IMG/VR virus record: IMGVR_UViG_3300028364_000096
Location: 1-32,275 of that record
Strand: one strand, 5' to 3'
Length of the DNA: 32,275 nt
From: a virus
In this document: positions 9,143 through 16,216 of the stretch, in pieces
Numbering within the stretch: the first letter of the stretch is position 1
Layout of the letters: each line of letters begins with the position of its first letter
Notes under the pieces: model-generated
Database searches by the model: none
Told to the model about the DNA's origin: nothing
What the model saw: the letters and a program-made list of their open reading frames with translations, nothing else
Made by a program: the position numbers and the translations under genes

Positions 9143-9504
9143 ATAGCTTGGCAATTATGGTTTTCTGGTAGTGCGTACAATCCAGCACGCCGCTTTGCAT
9201 CAGCCACTGTGGCCTCACCAGCTGTTGGTGATAATTTGATGCGGAATTCTCGCTTGCACTTTGCGCAGTTCACTGCCACAAACTCAAGTGGTGGCGCTGG
9301 CGTATGTGCTTTGATCAGGTCAAGCGTATCTGCAACACACTGCTCATCCTTGCTGCATGTGAAACATAGCTCAGGTTTCAGGTGTGGCATACCGCAAATT
9401 GATTGCTGCCAATGATTCTTTTTGTCGTATATGAATTTGATACTGAGGCAGCAAGGGCATTGTGCCAATAGCTCTTGCGCCTTTTGTAATTTGTTTACTG
9501 GCAT
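9139..9504 (-). CDS. Multi-cysteine (zinc-binding) protein, unknown
   Basis: 121 residues with three CxxC pairs, C16/C19, C47/C50 and C80/C83, plus C37 and C56. This could hold two or more zinc ions. It overlaps the upstream gene by ten bases and couples to the helicase start. A DNA-binding partner of the helicase is a reasonable guess from position alone. No homologous family is recognised. Confidence 0.75.
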   Translation of the reverse strand: MPVNKLQKAQELLAQCPCCLSIKFIYDKKNHWQQSICGMPHLKPELCFTCSKDEQCVADTLDLIKAHTPAPPLEFVAVNCAKCKREFRIKLSPTAGEATVADAKRRAGLYALPENHNCQAI

Positions 9505-9701
9505 GGCGTTGGCATTAGTTCCTCAATAAAATCAAGCGGCATCACTCGCATCCTGCCGCAATCAATCAATTCCTCATACGCAGCATAATAAATGCTCATT
9601 GCCTCACTAAATGCTGCCTTTCTATTTTCAGCAGTCACCACATACACATCCATTGGTGTGTTTTCAACTTGTTGACTCAAATGTACCCTGTATTTTTTCA
9701 T
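9495..9701 (-). CDS. Small early protein, unknown
   Basis: 68 residues from the ATG at 9701, the first gene after promoter B. It starts MKKYRVHLSQ and continues with a beta-alpha pattern (VYVVTAENRKAAFSEAM) as in many small phage proteins of unknown role. An in-frame GTG at 9725, only 5 bases after the -10 box, would add eight residues and make the transcript leaderless; the ATG is preferred because the residues after it look like a normal N-terminus. The conserved leader box discussed separately lies directly in front. Confidence 0.7.
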   Translation of the reverse strand: MKKYRVHLSQQVENTPMDVYVVTAENRKAAFSEAMSIYYAAYEELIDCGRMRVMPLDFIEELMPTPCQ

Positions 9702-9703
9702 AA

Positions 9704-9718
9704 TTTTCTCAATGATTA
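9704..9718 (-). repeat. Leader box TAATCATTGAGAAAA (copy B)
   Basis: Fifteen bases identical to a box before the 16186 gene. It sits two bases before the ATG at 9701 and downstream of promoter B. The sequence GAGAAAA may serve as a weak ribosome site or as a shared regulatory element. Confidence 0.5.
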
Positions 9719-9730
9719 TGTTCACTTTCT

Positions 9731-9770
9731 ATTATAGCAACACTTGCTGAAAATACAAGCAAGTGTTGTT
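9731..9770 (-). promoter_or_regulatory. Early promoter with paired palindromic operators (site B)
   Basis: Minus strand: -35 TTGTAT (9753-9758), 16-base spacer, -10 TATAAT (9731-9736) with TGC extension. Palindrome 1 (9736-9748, AGCAACACTTGCT) fills the spacer; palindrome 2 (9758-9770, AGCAAGTGTTGTT) lies at the upstream edge of the -35 box. Centres are 22 bp apart. This drives the helicase operon. Confidence 0.7.
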
Positions 9771-9792
9771 GTAAAAACTGTGTATAAAGATG

Positions 9793-10071
9793 CTACTTTT
9801 TGCCCTGTGCTGGATGGTCTTTTTGTAGGTCACTAATCAAAACACCTTTATTTTGCTCAACCCACCATTCACCTGATTTGTATGAATCAGGCAATTGCAG
9901 CTTTGGTTGCACTTTTCTTGGTTTTGGCTTTGGTGTGTATTGTTTTGGATCAGCAGTTTCAGGCTGGCGTGGTGGCATCCTGCGATCACCAACTGGCTTT
10001 GAGCAATCATTGCATGTGCGCCATGCAGGCAATATGCCAGCGCCACAAATCTGGCAGCTATTGAGTTTCAT
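9793..10071 (-). CDS. Zinc-ribbon protein with basic, proline-rich tail
   Basis: 92 residues from the ATG at 10071, which overlaps the upstream stop. The N-terminal ribbon has C6-x2-C9 and C20-x2-C23. The middle is rich in Pro and Lys (KPKPRKVQPKLQLP), and the end is polar. The combination suggests nucleic-acid or protein binding. It is the last gene of the RusA-headed operon, before promoter B. An alternative start 21 bases upstream adds seven residues. Confidence 0.7.
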   Translation of the reverse strand: MKLNSCQICGAGILPAWRTCNDCSKPVGDRRMPPRQPETADPKQYTPKPKPRKVQPKLQLPDSYKSGEWWVEQNKGVLISDLQKDHPAQGKK

Positions 10072-10303
10072 CAATCGGTTTTGGATGGTCACGCAAATGA
10101 GTTTTGCGTTGTGACTCAGCCCAAACCATCAACGCAAAATCTGTATTGAATAAATGCACAATCAACCACCGCCATCCTTTCATTGGCATCCACTTTGGTT
10201 TTGGTTTCACCGCCAATTTCAGCGTGTCAATCTGATCATTGGTGATGCTGGCAATCTTGCGGCGTGCATACTGCCTCACTTTCTTGGCTTTTTGTTGGCT
10301 CAT
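10058..10303 (-). CDS. Small basic protein, unknown
   Basis: 81 residues with a strongly basic N-terminus (QQKAKKVRQYARRK) and a central aromatic stretch (WMPMKGWRWLIVHLF). It overlaps the next gene by 14 bases. A nucleic-acid-binding role is possible from charge only. No family recognised. Confidence 0.65.
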   Translation of the reverse strand: MSQQKAKKVRQYARRKIASITNDQIDTLKLAVKPKPKWMPMKGWRWLIVHLFNTDFALMVWAESQRKTHLRDHPKPIDETQ

Positions 10304-10314
10304 ATCTCAATGTG

Positions 10315-10575
10315 TTATTCCTCATCAATAATTTCCTCAAGGTCAGGTTGCAGTTTCTTGGCTGGTATTCCACTGAATAGTATTTTGATTTGCTCAGCCA
10401 ATTCCTTTTCATCCTTGGCCACCCACACAGCGCCACCCTTAAGATCAGGATCAATGGTGTATCCATTGACTGCCTTGCTGATGTATATGTGGTCAGGCCG
10501 CACCAGTGCATACCCCTCTTTTTTCACAGCTGGTGTGGCAACTGTTTTGGCCACTGCTTTTTTCTTGGCAGCCAT
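10315..10575 (-). CDS. Small protein with Lys/Ala-rich start, unknown
   Basis: 86 residues. It begins MAAKKKAVAKTVATPAVKK, a flexible basic arm, followed by a compact alpha/beta core and an acidic end (LEEIIDEE). Its ATG follows the previous stop by three bases. Similar Lys/Ala arms occur in two other proteins of this genome (the 169- and 87-residue products, at their C-termini). Function unknown. Confidence 0.7.
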   Translation of the reverse strand: MAAKKKAVAKTVATPAVKKEGYALVRPDHIYISKAVNGYTIDPDLKGGAVWVAKDEKELAEQIKILFSGIPAKKLQPDLEEIIDEE

Positions 10576-10578
10576 ATA

Positions 10579-11088
10579 CTATTTTTTTGATTTCTTACCT
10601 TTGGCCTTTTTCTTTGGTGTCGCAACTGGCGGCTTTGGCTCATCATCAAGCCCCTCAATCTCAGCTGGCTCAGCAAACACCTCATCCTCATCATCACTAG
10701 CCTCATCAAGTGTGGCGTGATCAGGTGTGTTGCCTTTTGGCTTGGCTGGCTCAGGATCACTGGACAGCATCGCACCACGTTCCTGCACGGCTGATTGCTT
10801 TGAATCAGGCGCAACATCCTCAACCACACCAATCAACATCTTGAGGCCTTTCTTTTGAGCAATGTTGCCAGCACTGGTATTTGGTTTGACAATAAAAAAA
10901 TCAAGCAACCACTCAACTGCATCCTCAGCGCTCAAGCCCTCACTGATTTTCTCATCCACAAACAGCGCCGCTTTGGTTGAATCAATCACCAAACGCAGGC
11001 GGCCATTGTCCAGCTGCTCAATGCGGTACGTTTTGAAAAAATCATCAAAGCGCTCAATAATATCTTTGGTTGCAGTTTTAGTTGCCAT
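10579..11088 (-). CDS. Early protein with acidic linker and basic tail, unknown
   Basis: 169 residues. An N-terminal globular part (about 1-95) is followed by an acidic, disordered linker (EASDDEDEVFAEPAEIE region) and a strongly basic tail (PKKKAKGKKSKK). The layout suggests a folded head with a nucleic-acid-binding tail. It overlaps the upstream gene by 11 bases. No domain recognised. Confidence 0.7.
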   Translation of the reverse strand: MATKTATKDIIERFDDFFKTYRIEQLDNGRLRLVIDSTKAALFVDEKISEGLSAEDAVEWLLDFFIVKPNTSAGNIAQKKGLKMLIGVVEDVAPDSKQSAVQERGAMLSSDPEPAKPKGNTPDHATLDEASDDEDEVFAEPAEIEGLDDEPKPPVATPKKKAKGKKSKK

Positions 11089-11524
11089 GTTTTTTGTATT
11101 TTATTTCTAATTTTTCAAACCCTTTTTGGTCAGCCATTTGCTTGATCAGTTTACCAAACTCAACTGAAACAGCGTGCTTTTGCTCATCAGTCAATGGCAG
11201 TGCGCCATCAGCCTCTTTGAAATGCACGATCACCTCAGCCTCATTTGGCTCATGAGAAAAGTTGGCAATGCTGCCAATCTTGCTCAGTTTGTCACGCATG
11301 AATTCAGGTACATCCGCAGCCACAGGATTGAATGATTTGCGGCGTGCCACATCCTGTTCACGCAAAGCCTGTGCAACTGTTTTTGCAACAATGTCACTCA
11401 GGTTTTCAGTCACAACTTTGGTGATTTTCTTTTCAAACTTGGTTTGACTGTCACGCACCTCAGTGGCCATTGTGCAGGCTTTCTGAATCAGTTGTTGGTC
11501 TGCTTTTGTGAATTCAATTGGCAT
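11078..11524 (-). CDS. Early protein, unknown
   Basis: 148 residues, helical in the first 70 (coiled-coil-like heptads around KFEKKITKVVTENLSDIVAKTV, cited only as location 28-50), then an alpha/beta C-terminal part ending in a basic KYKKHGN. Lies between a membrane protein gene and the 169-residue gene in the RusA operon. Oligomerisation through the N-terminal helices is plausible; no function is recognised. Confidence 0.7.
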   Translation of the reverse strand: MPIEFTKADQQLIQKACTMATEVRDSQTKFEKKITKVVTENLSDIVAKTVAQALREQDVARRKSFNPVAADVPEFMRDKLSKIGSIANFSHEPNEAEVIVHFKEADGALPLTDEQKHAVSVEFGKLIKQMADQKGFEKLEIKYKKHGN

Positions 11525-11528
11525 ACGT

Positions 11529-11768
11529 TTATTTTATCCTACCCTCAAAGGTGTACCCAATCAATGCTTGGCATTGATCAACCTGCCATTGCTGCCAGTA
11601 GTACCCACCGCTTTTGTTATTCTCAGCCTGCACAATCCATGCAATGCACTCACGCTCACCGCTGGCATCAACTGCTGCAATGAGCAGTGTGGCCAGTATC
11701 ACTATGCCAACAATCGCAATTGTGGCTTTGGCTATTATTTCAATCATTTTCTCAATGGTTATACTCAT
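11529..11768 (-). CDS. Small membrane protein with C-terminal soluble part
   Basis: 79 residues. One membrane segment at about 12-33 (AKATIAIVGIVILATLLIAA) is followed by a short polar domain with two Cys. An AGGTGA sequence lies 10 bases before the ATG and is one of the few Shine-Dalgarno-like sites here. The first residues (MSITIEKM) contain the same ATTGAGAAAA string as the leader boxes. Role unknown. Confidence 0.65.
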   Translation of the reverse strand: MSITIEKMIEIIAKATIAIVGIVILATLLIAAVDASGERECIAWIVQAENNKSGGYYWQQWQVDQCQALIGYTFEGRIK

Positions 11769-11771
11769 AAA

Positions 11772-11999
11772 TTATTCACCTGAAATGAATTTTTTGGCAT
11801 CCTTGTCCAGCTTGAAAAACGGCAAAAAATACTCTTGCTTTTTTCCATGCTTTTGGCGATACACATCAAATCCTTTGCGGCTCACCTTTTTGACAGTGAT
11901 GCGGCCAATACCCTCAAGATCAGCTGCACCACCATCCTTGAGTGCATCAAGCAACTCAATTTCATTTTCTCTTGAAAGTCTTATTTTTCTGATTTGCAT
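11772..11999 (-). CDS. Small basic protein, possibly HU-like
   Basis: 75 residues. The order GIGRITVKKVSRKGFDVYRQ then FFKLDKDAKKFISGE loosely recalls the beta-arm and C-terminal helix of HU/IHF DNA-bending proteins, but the N-terminal helical part is short and the match is weak. High Lys/Arg content supports nucleic-acid binding. It overlaps the RusA gene end by 19 bases. Treat the HU suggestion as a hypothesis only. Confidence 0.6.
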   Translation of the reverse strand: MQIRKIRLSRENEIELLDALKDGGAADLEGIGRITVKKVSRKGFDVYRQKHGKKQEYFLPFFKLDKDAKKFISGE

Positions 12000-12358
12000 A
12001 ATTTTATTACTACCTCAACCCTGCTATTTTCTGCACCGCACCCAATGTTCTTTTCACTATGCTCAATGAACACCTGTGAATCATCAACCCAGCAAATACC
12101 GCTGAGTGAGTCTTTGACAATCTTTTTGAAATTGTCATTGTCACGTTTGTGTTTGGTGTCAAAATAGAATTTCACCCACAACTCAAGATTTCCCTCAAGC
12201 GGCTCACCTCGGTATTGAGTGCGTGCCTGCATTTGGTATATCTGTTTGATTTGCTTGCCATCCTCACTCATGTACACAGTCGGTTGCCTGAAACGGCAAT
12301 GCGCTTTGTATATGTGATTTGTTGTTGGCGGCTGTGGTGTCAATGTCAATTCAATCAC
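11981..12358 (-). CDS. rusA: RusA-like Holliday junction resolvase
   Basis: 125 residues. The family signature is clear: KRDNDNFKKIVKDSLSG (residues 71-87) followed by WVDDSQV (90-96). These supply the acidic residues (Asp73, Asp75, Asp83, Asp92/93 region) that bind magnesium and cleave four-way junctions during recombination and before packaging. The frame opens with GTG only six bases after the -10 TATACT of promoter D, so the mRNA is expected to be leaderless. First gene of its unit. Confidence 0.92.
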   Translation of the reverse strand: MIELTLTPQPPTTNHIYKAHCRFRQPTVYMSEDGKQIKQIYQMQARTQYRGEPLEGNLELWVKFYFDTKHKRDNDNFKKIVKDSLSGICWVDDSQVFIEHSEKNIGCGAENSRVEVVIKLCKSEK

Positions 12359-12364
12359 TCATTC

Positions 12365-12404
12365 AGTATAGCAACTGTTGCAGAAAATAACAGCAACAGT
12401 TGTG
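12365..12404 (-). promoter_or_regulatory. Early promoter with paired palindromic operators (site D)
   Basis: Minus strand -10 TATACT (12365-12370) with TGC extension; -35 position reads TGTTAT (12387-12392), spacer 16. Palindrome 1 at 12370-12382 (AGCAACTGTTGCA), palindrome 2 at 12392-12404 (AGCAACAGTTGTG), centres 22 bp apart as in sites B and C. Drives the rusA unit. Confidence 0.68.
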
Positions 12405-12408
12405 TATA

Positions 12409-12711
12409 TTATTGCTCAGCTGTGAGCCGCAACGCCTCTTTTTTCAATTTCTCAGTGTAGGCAAATAGTGAATCATACGCATCAGGATGCTCATCAGTAT
12501 CAGTAATGATCCCCTCAACTACTTTTGCAATGTCACGATACACAGCAGCAGTTTCAGTGCGCTTGGTGTATGCCACAGCAGCACGCTTTTCATCCATAAA
12601 TCTTTGTTTCCACGTGCGCTCACATAATACCCAGCCAATTGTGAGTGCCAACCACATCAAGCCTGTGAAAATAACTGCCACCACTAAATATCCAATCAAA
12701 GTCCAAAACAT
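12409..12711 (-). CDS. N-terminally anchored membrane protein, unknown
   Basis: 100 residues. A hydrophobic segment at about 2-30 (WTLIGYLVVAVIFTGLMWLA core) anchors it; the rest is a charged helical domain that probably lies in the cytoplasm. It is the last gene of the unit starting at promoter C. Function unknown. Confidence 0.7.
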   Translation of the reverse strand: MFWTLIGYLVVAVIFTGLMWLALTIGWVLCERTWKQRFMDEKRAAVAYTKRTETAAVYRDIAKVVEGIITDTDEHPDAYDSLFAYTEKLKKEALRLTAEQ

Positions 12712-12713
12712 AT

Positions 12714-13037
12714 TTATTTATTTATTGCGTTGTATAATTTCATCAGTTTCTCATCCTTGATCAATTCCCTGCTCACATTGGCGGCAAAGCGGTATGCAAA
12801 ATACTTTGATCCACTCTTGCCTTTGATCTGTACCCTTTCAAGCAGGCCAATGTTTTCCTGAAAAATATCAGTCAGGCGTGTCGGGCATTTGTAACTCATC
12901 AACCCCCACAGATTGAGTTCAGCCACAAATATCTCACCGCCAAATTCCCACGTTGGTACATAACGGCCACGATCCTCTTTTCTAGCCTGATACAGCTTAT
13001 AAAATGCCAATTGCTTTTGTGTGATTTTACCATCCAT
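12714..13037 (-). CDS. Early protein, possible winged helix
   Basis: 107 residues from the ATG at 13037, which overlaps the NinB-like gene stop; a longer reading would extend far into that gene. The pattern (KITQKQLAFYKLYQARK, then FVAELNLWGLMSYKCPTRLTDI) resembles a winged helix with a basic recognition region and ends in helices. It could be DNA-binding; it is one of the few candidates for a phage transcription factor here. No family recognised with confidence. Confidence 0.65.
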   Translation of the reverse strand: MDGKITQKQLAFYKLYQARKEDRGRYVPTWEFGGEIFVAELNLWGLMSYKCPTRLTDIFQENIGLLERVQIKGKSGSKYFAYRFAANVSRELIKDEKLMKLYNAINK

Positions 13038-13398
13038 GTTGTTGTTGATTCTCAATGAAATTCCAATAATCTTTTTCCTGCATTGCCTGCCAGCTTGGCC
13101 ACTCAGCCTCAAGGCCAGTTTTTCTGAGTATAGGAATCATGTGCTGCCACACTTTCTCACACTCATCAGTGGTCAAATCAGCTGTGCTTTCTTTGCCAGT
13201 CTCAATCAGTTGCACGGCACGCCACACCTCTTTGATGTTTTTACCACTCACCTCAAGCTCAACATTTTCCAGCAAAGGCCTCATGCCAATACCCTGTGCA
13301 GTCATTTCATTGGCAATGTTTCCAAATAGTTTGTGCATTGCCCTATTTTGCGCCAATGAGCGCGGTTTCTTTGGTTTTGGTGTGTTGGTGTCAGTCAT
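13027..13398 (-). CDS. NinB-like / 'SLAQN' family recombination-associated protein
   Basis: 123 residues. The start RSLAQNRAMHKLFGNIANEM, the middle GKNIKEVWRAVQ and GKESTADLTTDECEKVWQ follow the pattern of a phage family related to NinB (Orf), usually encoded in recombination modules and thought to help load recombinase on SSB-coated DNA. Location between RusA and the Sak4/nuclease genes agrees. The WPSW end also fits relatives. Exact activity is inferred. Confidence 0.75.
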   Translation of the reverse strand: MTDTNTPKPKKPRSLAQNRAMHKLFGNIANEMTAQGIGMRPLLENVELEVSGKNIKEVWRAVQLIETGKESTADLTTDECEKVWQHMIPILRKTGLEAEWPSWQAMQEKDYWNFIENQQQHGW

Positions 13399-13401
13399 GC
13401 T

Positions 13402-13614
13402 TTATTTTTGCGCTGTGAGGCGTTTCAGGTGGTACACAAAGCCAACTGTGCTGCCACCATAGGATTTGATTGATGTGCCGCCAATTGGATTCACGCTGAT
13501 CAATTCCCATCCTGCACTGCCAAGAATGTTCAGCGTTTTTTGATCCTCATCTGCAGGCTGGTTTTTGAAAATTCCTGTTTTCGCTTTGGTGGTGATTATT
13601 TTATATTCGTACAT
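13402..13614 (-). CDS. DUF4177-like small protein
   Basis: 70 residues. The start MYEYKIIT, the LNILGSAGWELISVNP turn and the final VGFVYHLKR beta strand match the DUF4177 pattern (YKY...GWEL...YYFKR). Function of the family is unknown. Gap of three bases to the neighbouring gene. Confidence 0.75.
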   Translation of the reverse strand: MYEYKIITTKAKTGIFKNQPADEDQKTLNILGSAGWELISVNPIGGTSIKSYGGSTVGFVYHLKRLTAQK

Positions 13615-13617
13615 AAT

Positions 13618-13851
13618 TTATGCCACATATTTTTCAAGCATATTCACTTGATGCTGATAATTTGGATGATTCTCACTTGGCAAAAGCACCACTGCTGCGC
13701 ACGCACTTGCAATTGGTATTCTCTTGCCTGAGTTATCACAGAAAAAATCATCCATTGCCAATCCTGTTTTCACAAAACAAGACTCATTGTATTTGGCGGC
13801 CAAGCGCTCAGTGTGGCGTGCCTCATCCAGTGTCAGTATTTTTATTGCCAT
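13618..13851 (-). CDS. Small early protein, unknown
   Basis: 77 residues. It starts MAIKILTLDEARHTERLA and has three Cys without a clear metal pattern. A TATAAT lies 8 bases before the ATG in a 74-base intergenic gap, so it may have its own leaderless transcript. No family recognised. Confidence 0.7.
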   Translation of the reverse strand: MAIKILTLDEARHTERLAAKYNESCFVKTGLAMDDFFCDNSGKRIPIASACAAVVLLPSENHPNYQHQVNMLEKYVA

Positions 13852-13859
13852 GTTGATTG

Positions 13860-13865
13860 ATTATA
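13860..13865 (-). promoter_or_regulatory. -10 box before the 77-residue gene
   Basis: Minus-strand TATAAT, 8 bases before the ATG at 13851. The intergenic gap also holds a GTGGCC-ACATT-GGCCAC hairpin around 13881-13897 just upstream. Confidence 0.45.
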
Positions 13866-13925
13866 TTTGCGCCCTCAGTTGCAGTGGCCAATGTGGCCAC
13901 CGCTGTGAAAGCACAAATGTGATTA

Positions 13926-14279
13926 CTAAAATGGAATATCCTCAGGATTGATTTCTTCTTCAGGGTACTCAGGCATCTGGTGATGCTGCTGATTCTGAGG
14001 CGCTTGCTGGTGTTGAGGCGCAGCTTGATGATGCTGTTGCTGATTGTTTTGCTGATAGCCACCACCATTGTTTTGCTGCTGATCCTTTGGTTGCTGCAAA
14101 AATACTTGGTATTGCACATTGCTGTCATTCATTTCAATGATGCGGTTGATTGAACCATCATCTTTTACAAACTCAGTCATTGTGCCAACGCTTGCCCAAT
14201 AGGTTTTTTTGCGGCCAGTTTGTGCATCAGGCTCACCGTATTCCTTTGGATTTGTGATGTTGTATTTATTTACTTGCAT
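13926..14279 (-). CDS. SSB-tailed protein (candidate ssDNA-binding protein without a clear OB fold)
   Basis: 117 residues. The C-terminus, EYPEEEINPEDIPF, copies the acidic IPF tail by which bacterial SSB recruits partner proteins. Before it is a Gln/His/Asn-rich linker (about 65-103). The N-terminal part (1-64) is too short for a standard SSB OB fold and has no recognised SSB motifs. It lies between the nuclease and recombination genes, where an SSB would be expected. Either a divergent small SSB or an SSB mimic. Its ATG overlaps the nuclease stop by 14 bases. Confidence 0.75.
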   Translation of the reverse strand: MQVNKYNITNPKEYGEPDAQTGRKKTYWASVGTMTEFVKDDGSINRIIEMNDSNVQYQVFLQQPKDQQQNNGGGYQQNNQQQHHQAAPQHQQAPQNQQHHQMPEYPEEEINPEDIPF

Positions 14280-15090
14280 ACGCTTTGAGTGTTTTATTTA
14301 CTTGCTTATCAATTGAATGGATTGTGGCCAAGGCCTTGAATCCAACATAGCCTTTCACTAAATCTGAGCGGCTGAGTGTCACAACGCCCACCGCACCTGT
14401 TTCTTTTGAAACGTGGATGATCATTGCCCCTGCCAACTTTTCGCCGTGTTCTTCTTCATAGGCCTTGAGGTATGCGCTGGCCTGATAGAAATGGCTGCTG
14501 TATACGCCCTTGCTGGTTTTATAATCCAACAGGTACTTTGCGCCATCAATCTCAACCAACTCATCACTTGTACCAACAAACATCTGCTTGAGTGAAAACA
14601 CACTGAATTCACTTTTGAGGAATTTTGGCTCAACTTGATCCACCCACTGGTGAAACGCCTCAATTCCCTTATCAGCCAATGCTTGCTCAGCCTCATCCAG
14701 CTCAGCGTAACTGTCAGGCATTTCCACTGATGCTGTGGCGCTGTATTCCTCAGCGTACTCATGCACCACTGATCCAACACTGGCAGCTGATTCCTTTTTG
14801 ATAGTGTGAGCAGTTTTGCCCTCAGCCACCATACTCAGCACATCATCTTTGGTGAATTGCACACCGTCACGCATCAGCTCAACAATCTTTTCCTCAAAAC
14901 AGTTGACTGCCCAATGCACCAGCTGTGGTGATTTGTCTAGCTTGCCAATGATTGAGGATGGTGATGGTATCCAGTCTTTGCGTTCCTCACCATCCAGCTC
15001 AACCAATTTGTACCTGTGGCTGTTTGGATAAAAATCAACCTGCACTTTTCCGCCGTAGAATTCCAAGCGGTTTTTTTCTGTTGCTGCCAT
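14266..15090 (-). CDS. PD-(D/E)XK exonuclease, RecB/Cas4-like
   Basis: 274 residues from the ATG at 15090, one base after the ATPase stop. Signature: VGSVVHEYAEEY with His110, Glu161 in SEFSVF, Asp176 in GTSDELVE, LDYKTSKG with Asp189 and Lys191, and Gln203 in YQASAY. This is the RecB-family core that degrades or processes DNA ends. Paired with the Sak4-like ATPase, it probably produces the single strands used in recombination. No Fe-S Cys cluster is visible, so it is not a classical Cas4. Confidence 0.88.
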   Translation of the reverse strand: MAATEKNRLEFYGGKVQVDFYPNSHRYKLVELDGEERKDWIPSPSSIIGKLDKSPQLVHWAVNCFEEKIVELMRDGVQFTKDDVLSMVAEGKTAHTIKKESAASVGSVVHEYAEEYSATASVEMPDSYAELDEAEQALADKGIEAFHQWVDQVEPKFLKSEFSVFSLKQMFVGTSDELVEIDGAKYLLDYKTSKGVYSSHFYQASAYLKAYEEEHGEKLAGAMIIHVSKETGAVGVVTLSRSDLVKGYVGFKALATIHSIDKQVNKTLKAYASK

Positions 15091-15091
15091 A

Positions 15092-15991
15092 CTATTTGGA
15101 ATTGTCAGCATCATACTGCTCAATAATATCCTCAAGTTGTGCCATGGTCATTTGCTCAATGTCATGCTCAGCATCCAGCTCACGCTCTTGAGCCTCAGCA
15201 ATCAGCTGTTGCTTTTTGGTCAGCTTTGGCACTGGCTTATCCTCAACCTTTTCCTCAGTATCAGCCTCAGGCGCTGGCTCAGGTTGTGCATCAGCTACTG
15301 GCGCAGCGGTTGCAGTGTTGAGCATTTTCTTGATGTATGCGTACTCAGGTTTTGCATATTTTCCAAATTTTCCAGTTCGATCCTTTGAAATGTATTTTGC
15401 ATCAGCTGCATCCATTGCAATCACTCGCTTTTCCTCACCACCGTGTTGAATAATTTGCATATAGCCAACCACATCAACCATGTTCACCAGTTCCTGTGAT
15501 AGCTTGGTGGCAATCATTGGCCGCCGCACAATCTGCTCATCATCTGTGCGCTCATCAACGTGTGCTACCAGCACCACATTCTTGCCAGTGTCTCGCAAGA
15601 ATTTGATGAAATTGCGCATTTCCTTTTTGACTGATCCCCAACCTGCCATTGTCAGATCGCCATTGGCTTGGCGGTTTTTGTTGCCGCTGATGGTATCTGA
15701 TTCCATGAGCTTATCCATCGCCTCACCAATTGGATCAACAATGATAGTCTCATAATTTTTGACAGAATCACGCAGCTGCCGCTTTTCATCTAGCGTTGGC
15801 CATGTTTTGAAAACTGCCACATCAACCTCAATACCTCTCTCACCAAAATACTTTGCACCGTTCTCAAAGTCCAGCAAAAGCGGCTTTGGAAATGATGCGG
15901 CAAAGGTTGTTTTTCCAACCCCACCTTGGCCATACACCATCATCATGAGTGTTGGCACTTTTGGATAATTTTTTGTGTTCTGAATTTCCAT
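15092..15991 (-). CDS. Sak4-like RecA-fold ATPase (recombinase)
   Basis: 299 residues. Walker A GQGGVGKT (21-28), then DFENGAKYF, a Walker B-like strand ETIIVDPIG (about 80-88) and VVLVAHVDERTDD form the phage nucleotide-binding protein pattern called Sak4 (AAA_24). The C-terminal third is acidic, disordered and helical and may mediate partner contacts. Sak4 proteins support single-strand annealing and often need a phage SSB; an SSB-tailed protein is encoded two genes downstream, after the nuclease. Confidence 0.88.
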   Translation of the reverse strand: MEIQNTKNYPKVPTLMMMVYGQGGVGKTTFAASFPKPLLLDFENGAKYFGERGIEVDVAVFKTWPTLDEKRQLRDSVKNYETIIVDPIGEAMDKLMESDTISGNKNRQANGDLTMAGWGSVKKEMRNFIKFLRDTGKNVVLVAHVDERTDDEQIVRRPMIATKLSQELVNMVDVVGYMQIIQHGGEEKRVIAMDAADAKYISKDRTGKFGKYAKPEYAYIKKMLNTATAAPVADAQPEPAPEADTEEKVEDKPVPKLTKKQQLIAEAQERELDAEHDIEQMTMAQLEDIIEQYDADNSK

Positions 15992-16003
15992 ATAACTAAT
16001 GGT

Positions 16004-16186
16004 TTATTTTACTAATTCGTTATCACGCATTTCATCAAAATCCATGTTTTCGTCAATGTACTTTGTGCAGCTGCAACGCACGCTTTGAATATCATCATGC
16101 TGGCCTGTGGTGTATTCACCTGCGCCATCACAGAATTCACAATTTGGATTTGGTTGCTTGCGCCGCACGTTTCCTTGATTTGTCAT
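16004..16186 (-). CDS. Small protein with DnaJ-like Cys motifs
   Basis: 60 residues from the ATG at 16186 (a TTG nine bases earlier is less likely). C16-x2-C19-x-G-x-G, then C38-x-C40, resembles one half of a DnaJ-type zinc finger (CEFCDGAGEY). First gene after promoter C, directly behind the conserved leader box. Might bind zinc and act as an adaptor; function unknown. Confidence 0.65.
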   Translation of the reverse strand: MTNQGNVRRKQPNPNCEFCDGAGEYTTGQHDDIQSVRCSCTKYIDENMDFDEMRDNELVK

Positions 16187-16201
16187 TTTTCTCAATGATT
16201 A
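16187..16201 (-). repeat. Leader box TAATCATTGAGAAAA (copy C)
   Basis: Identical to the 15-base box before the 9701 gene and directly abutting the ATG at 16186. Both lie in 29-30-base stretches between a palindrome-bearing promoter and the first gene. Confidence 0.5.
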
Positions 16202-16216
16202 TTTGGTAACTCATTT

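Noticed and set aside
14266-15090. Cas4 of a CRISPR system
   Set aside because: It has the RecB nuclease core but no visible iron-sulphur cysteine set, and no other cas gene or array is present; its neighbours are phage recombination genes.
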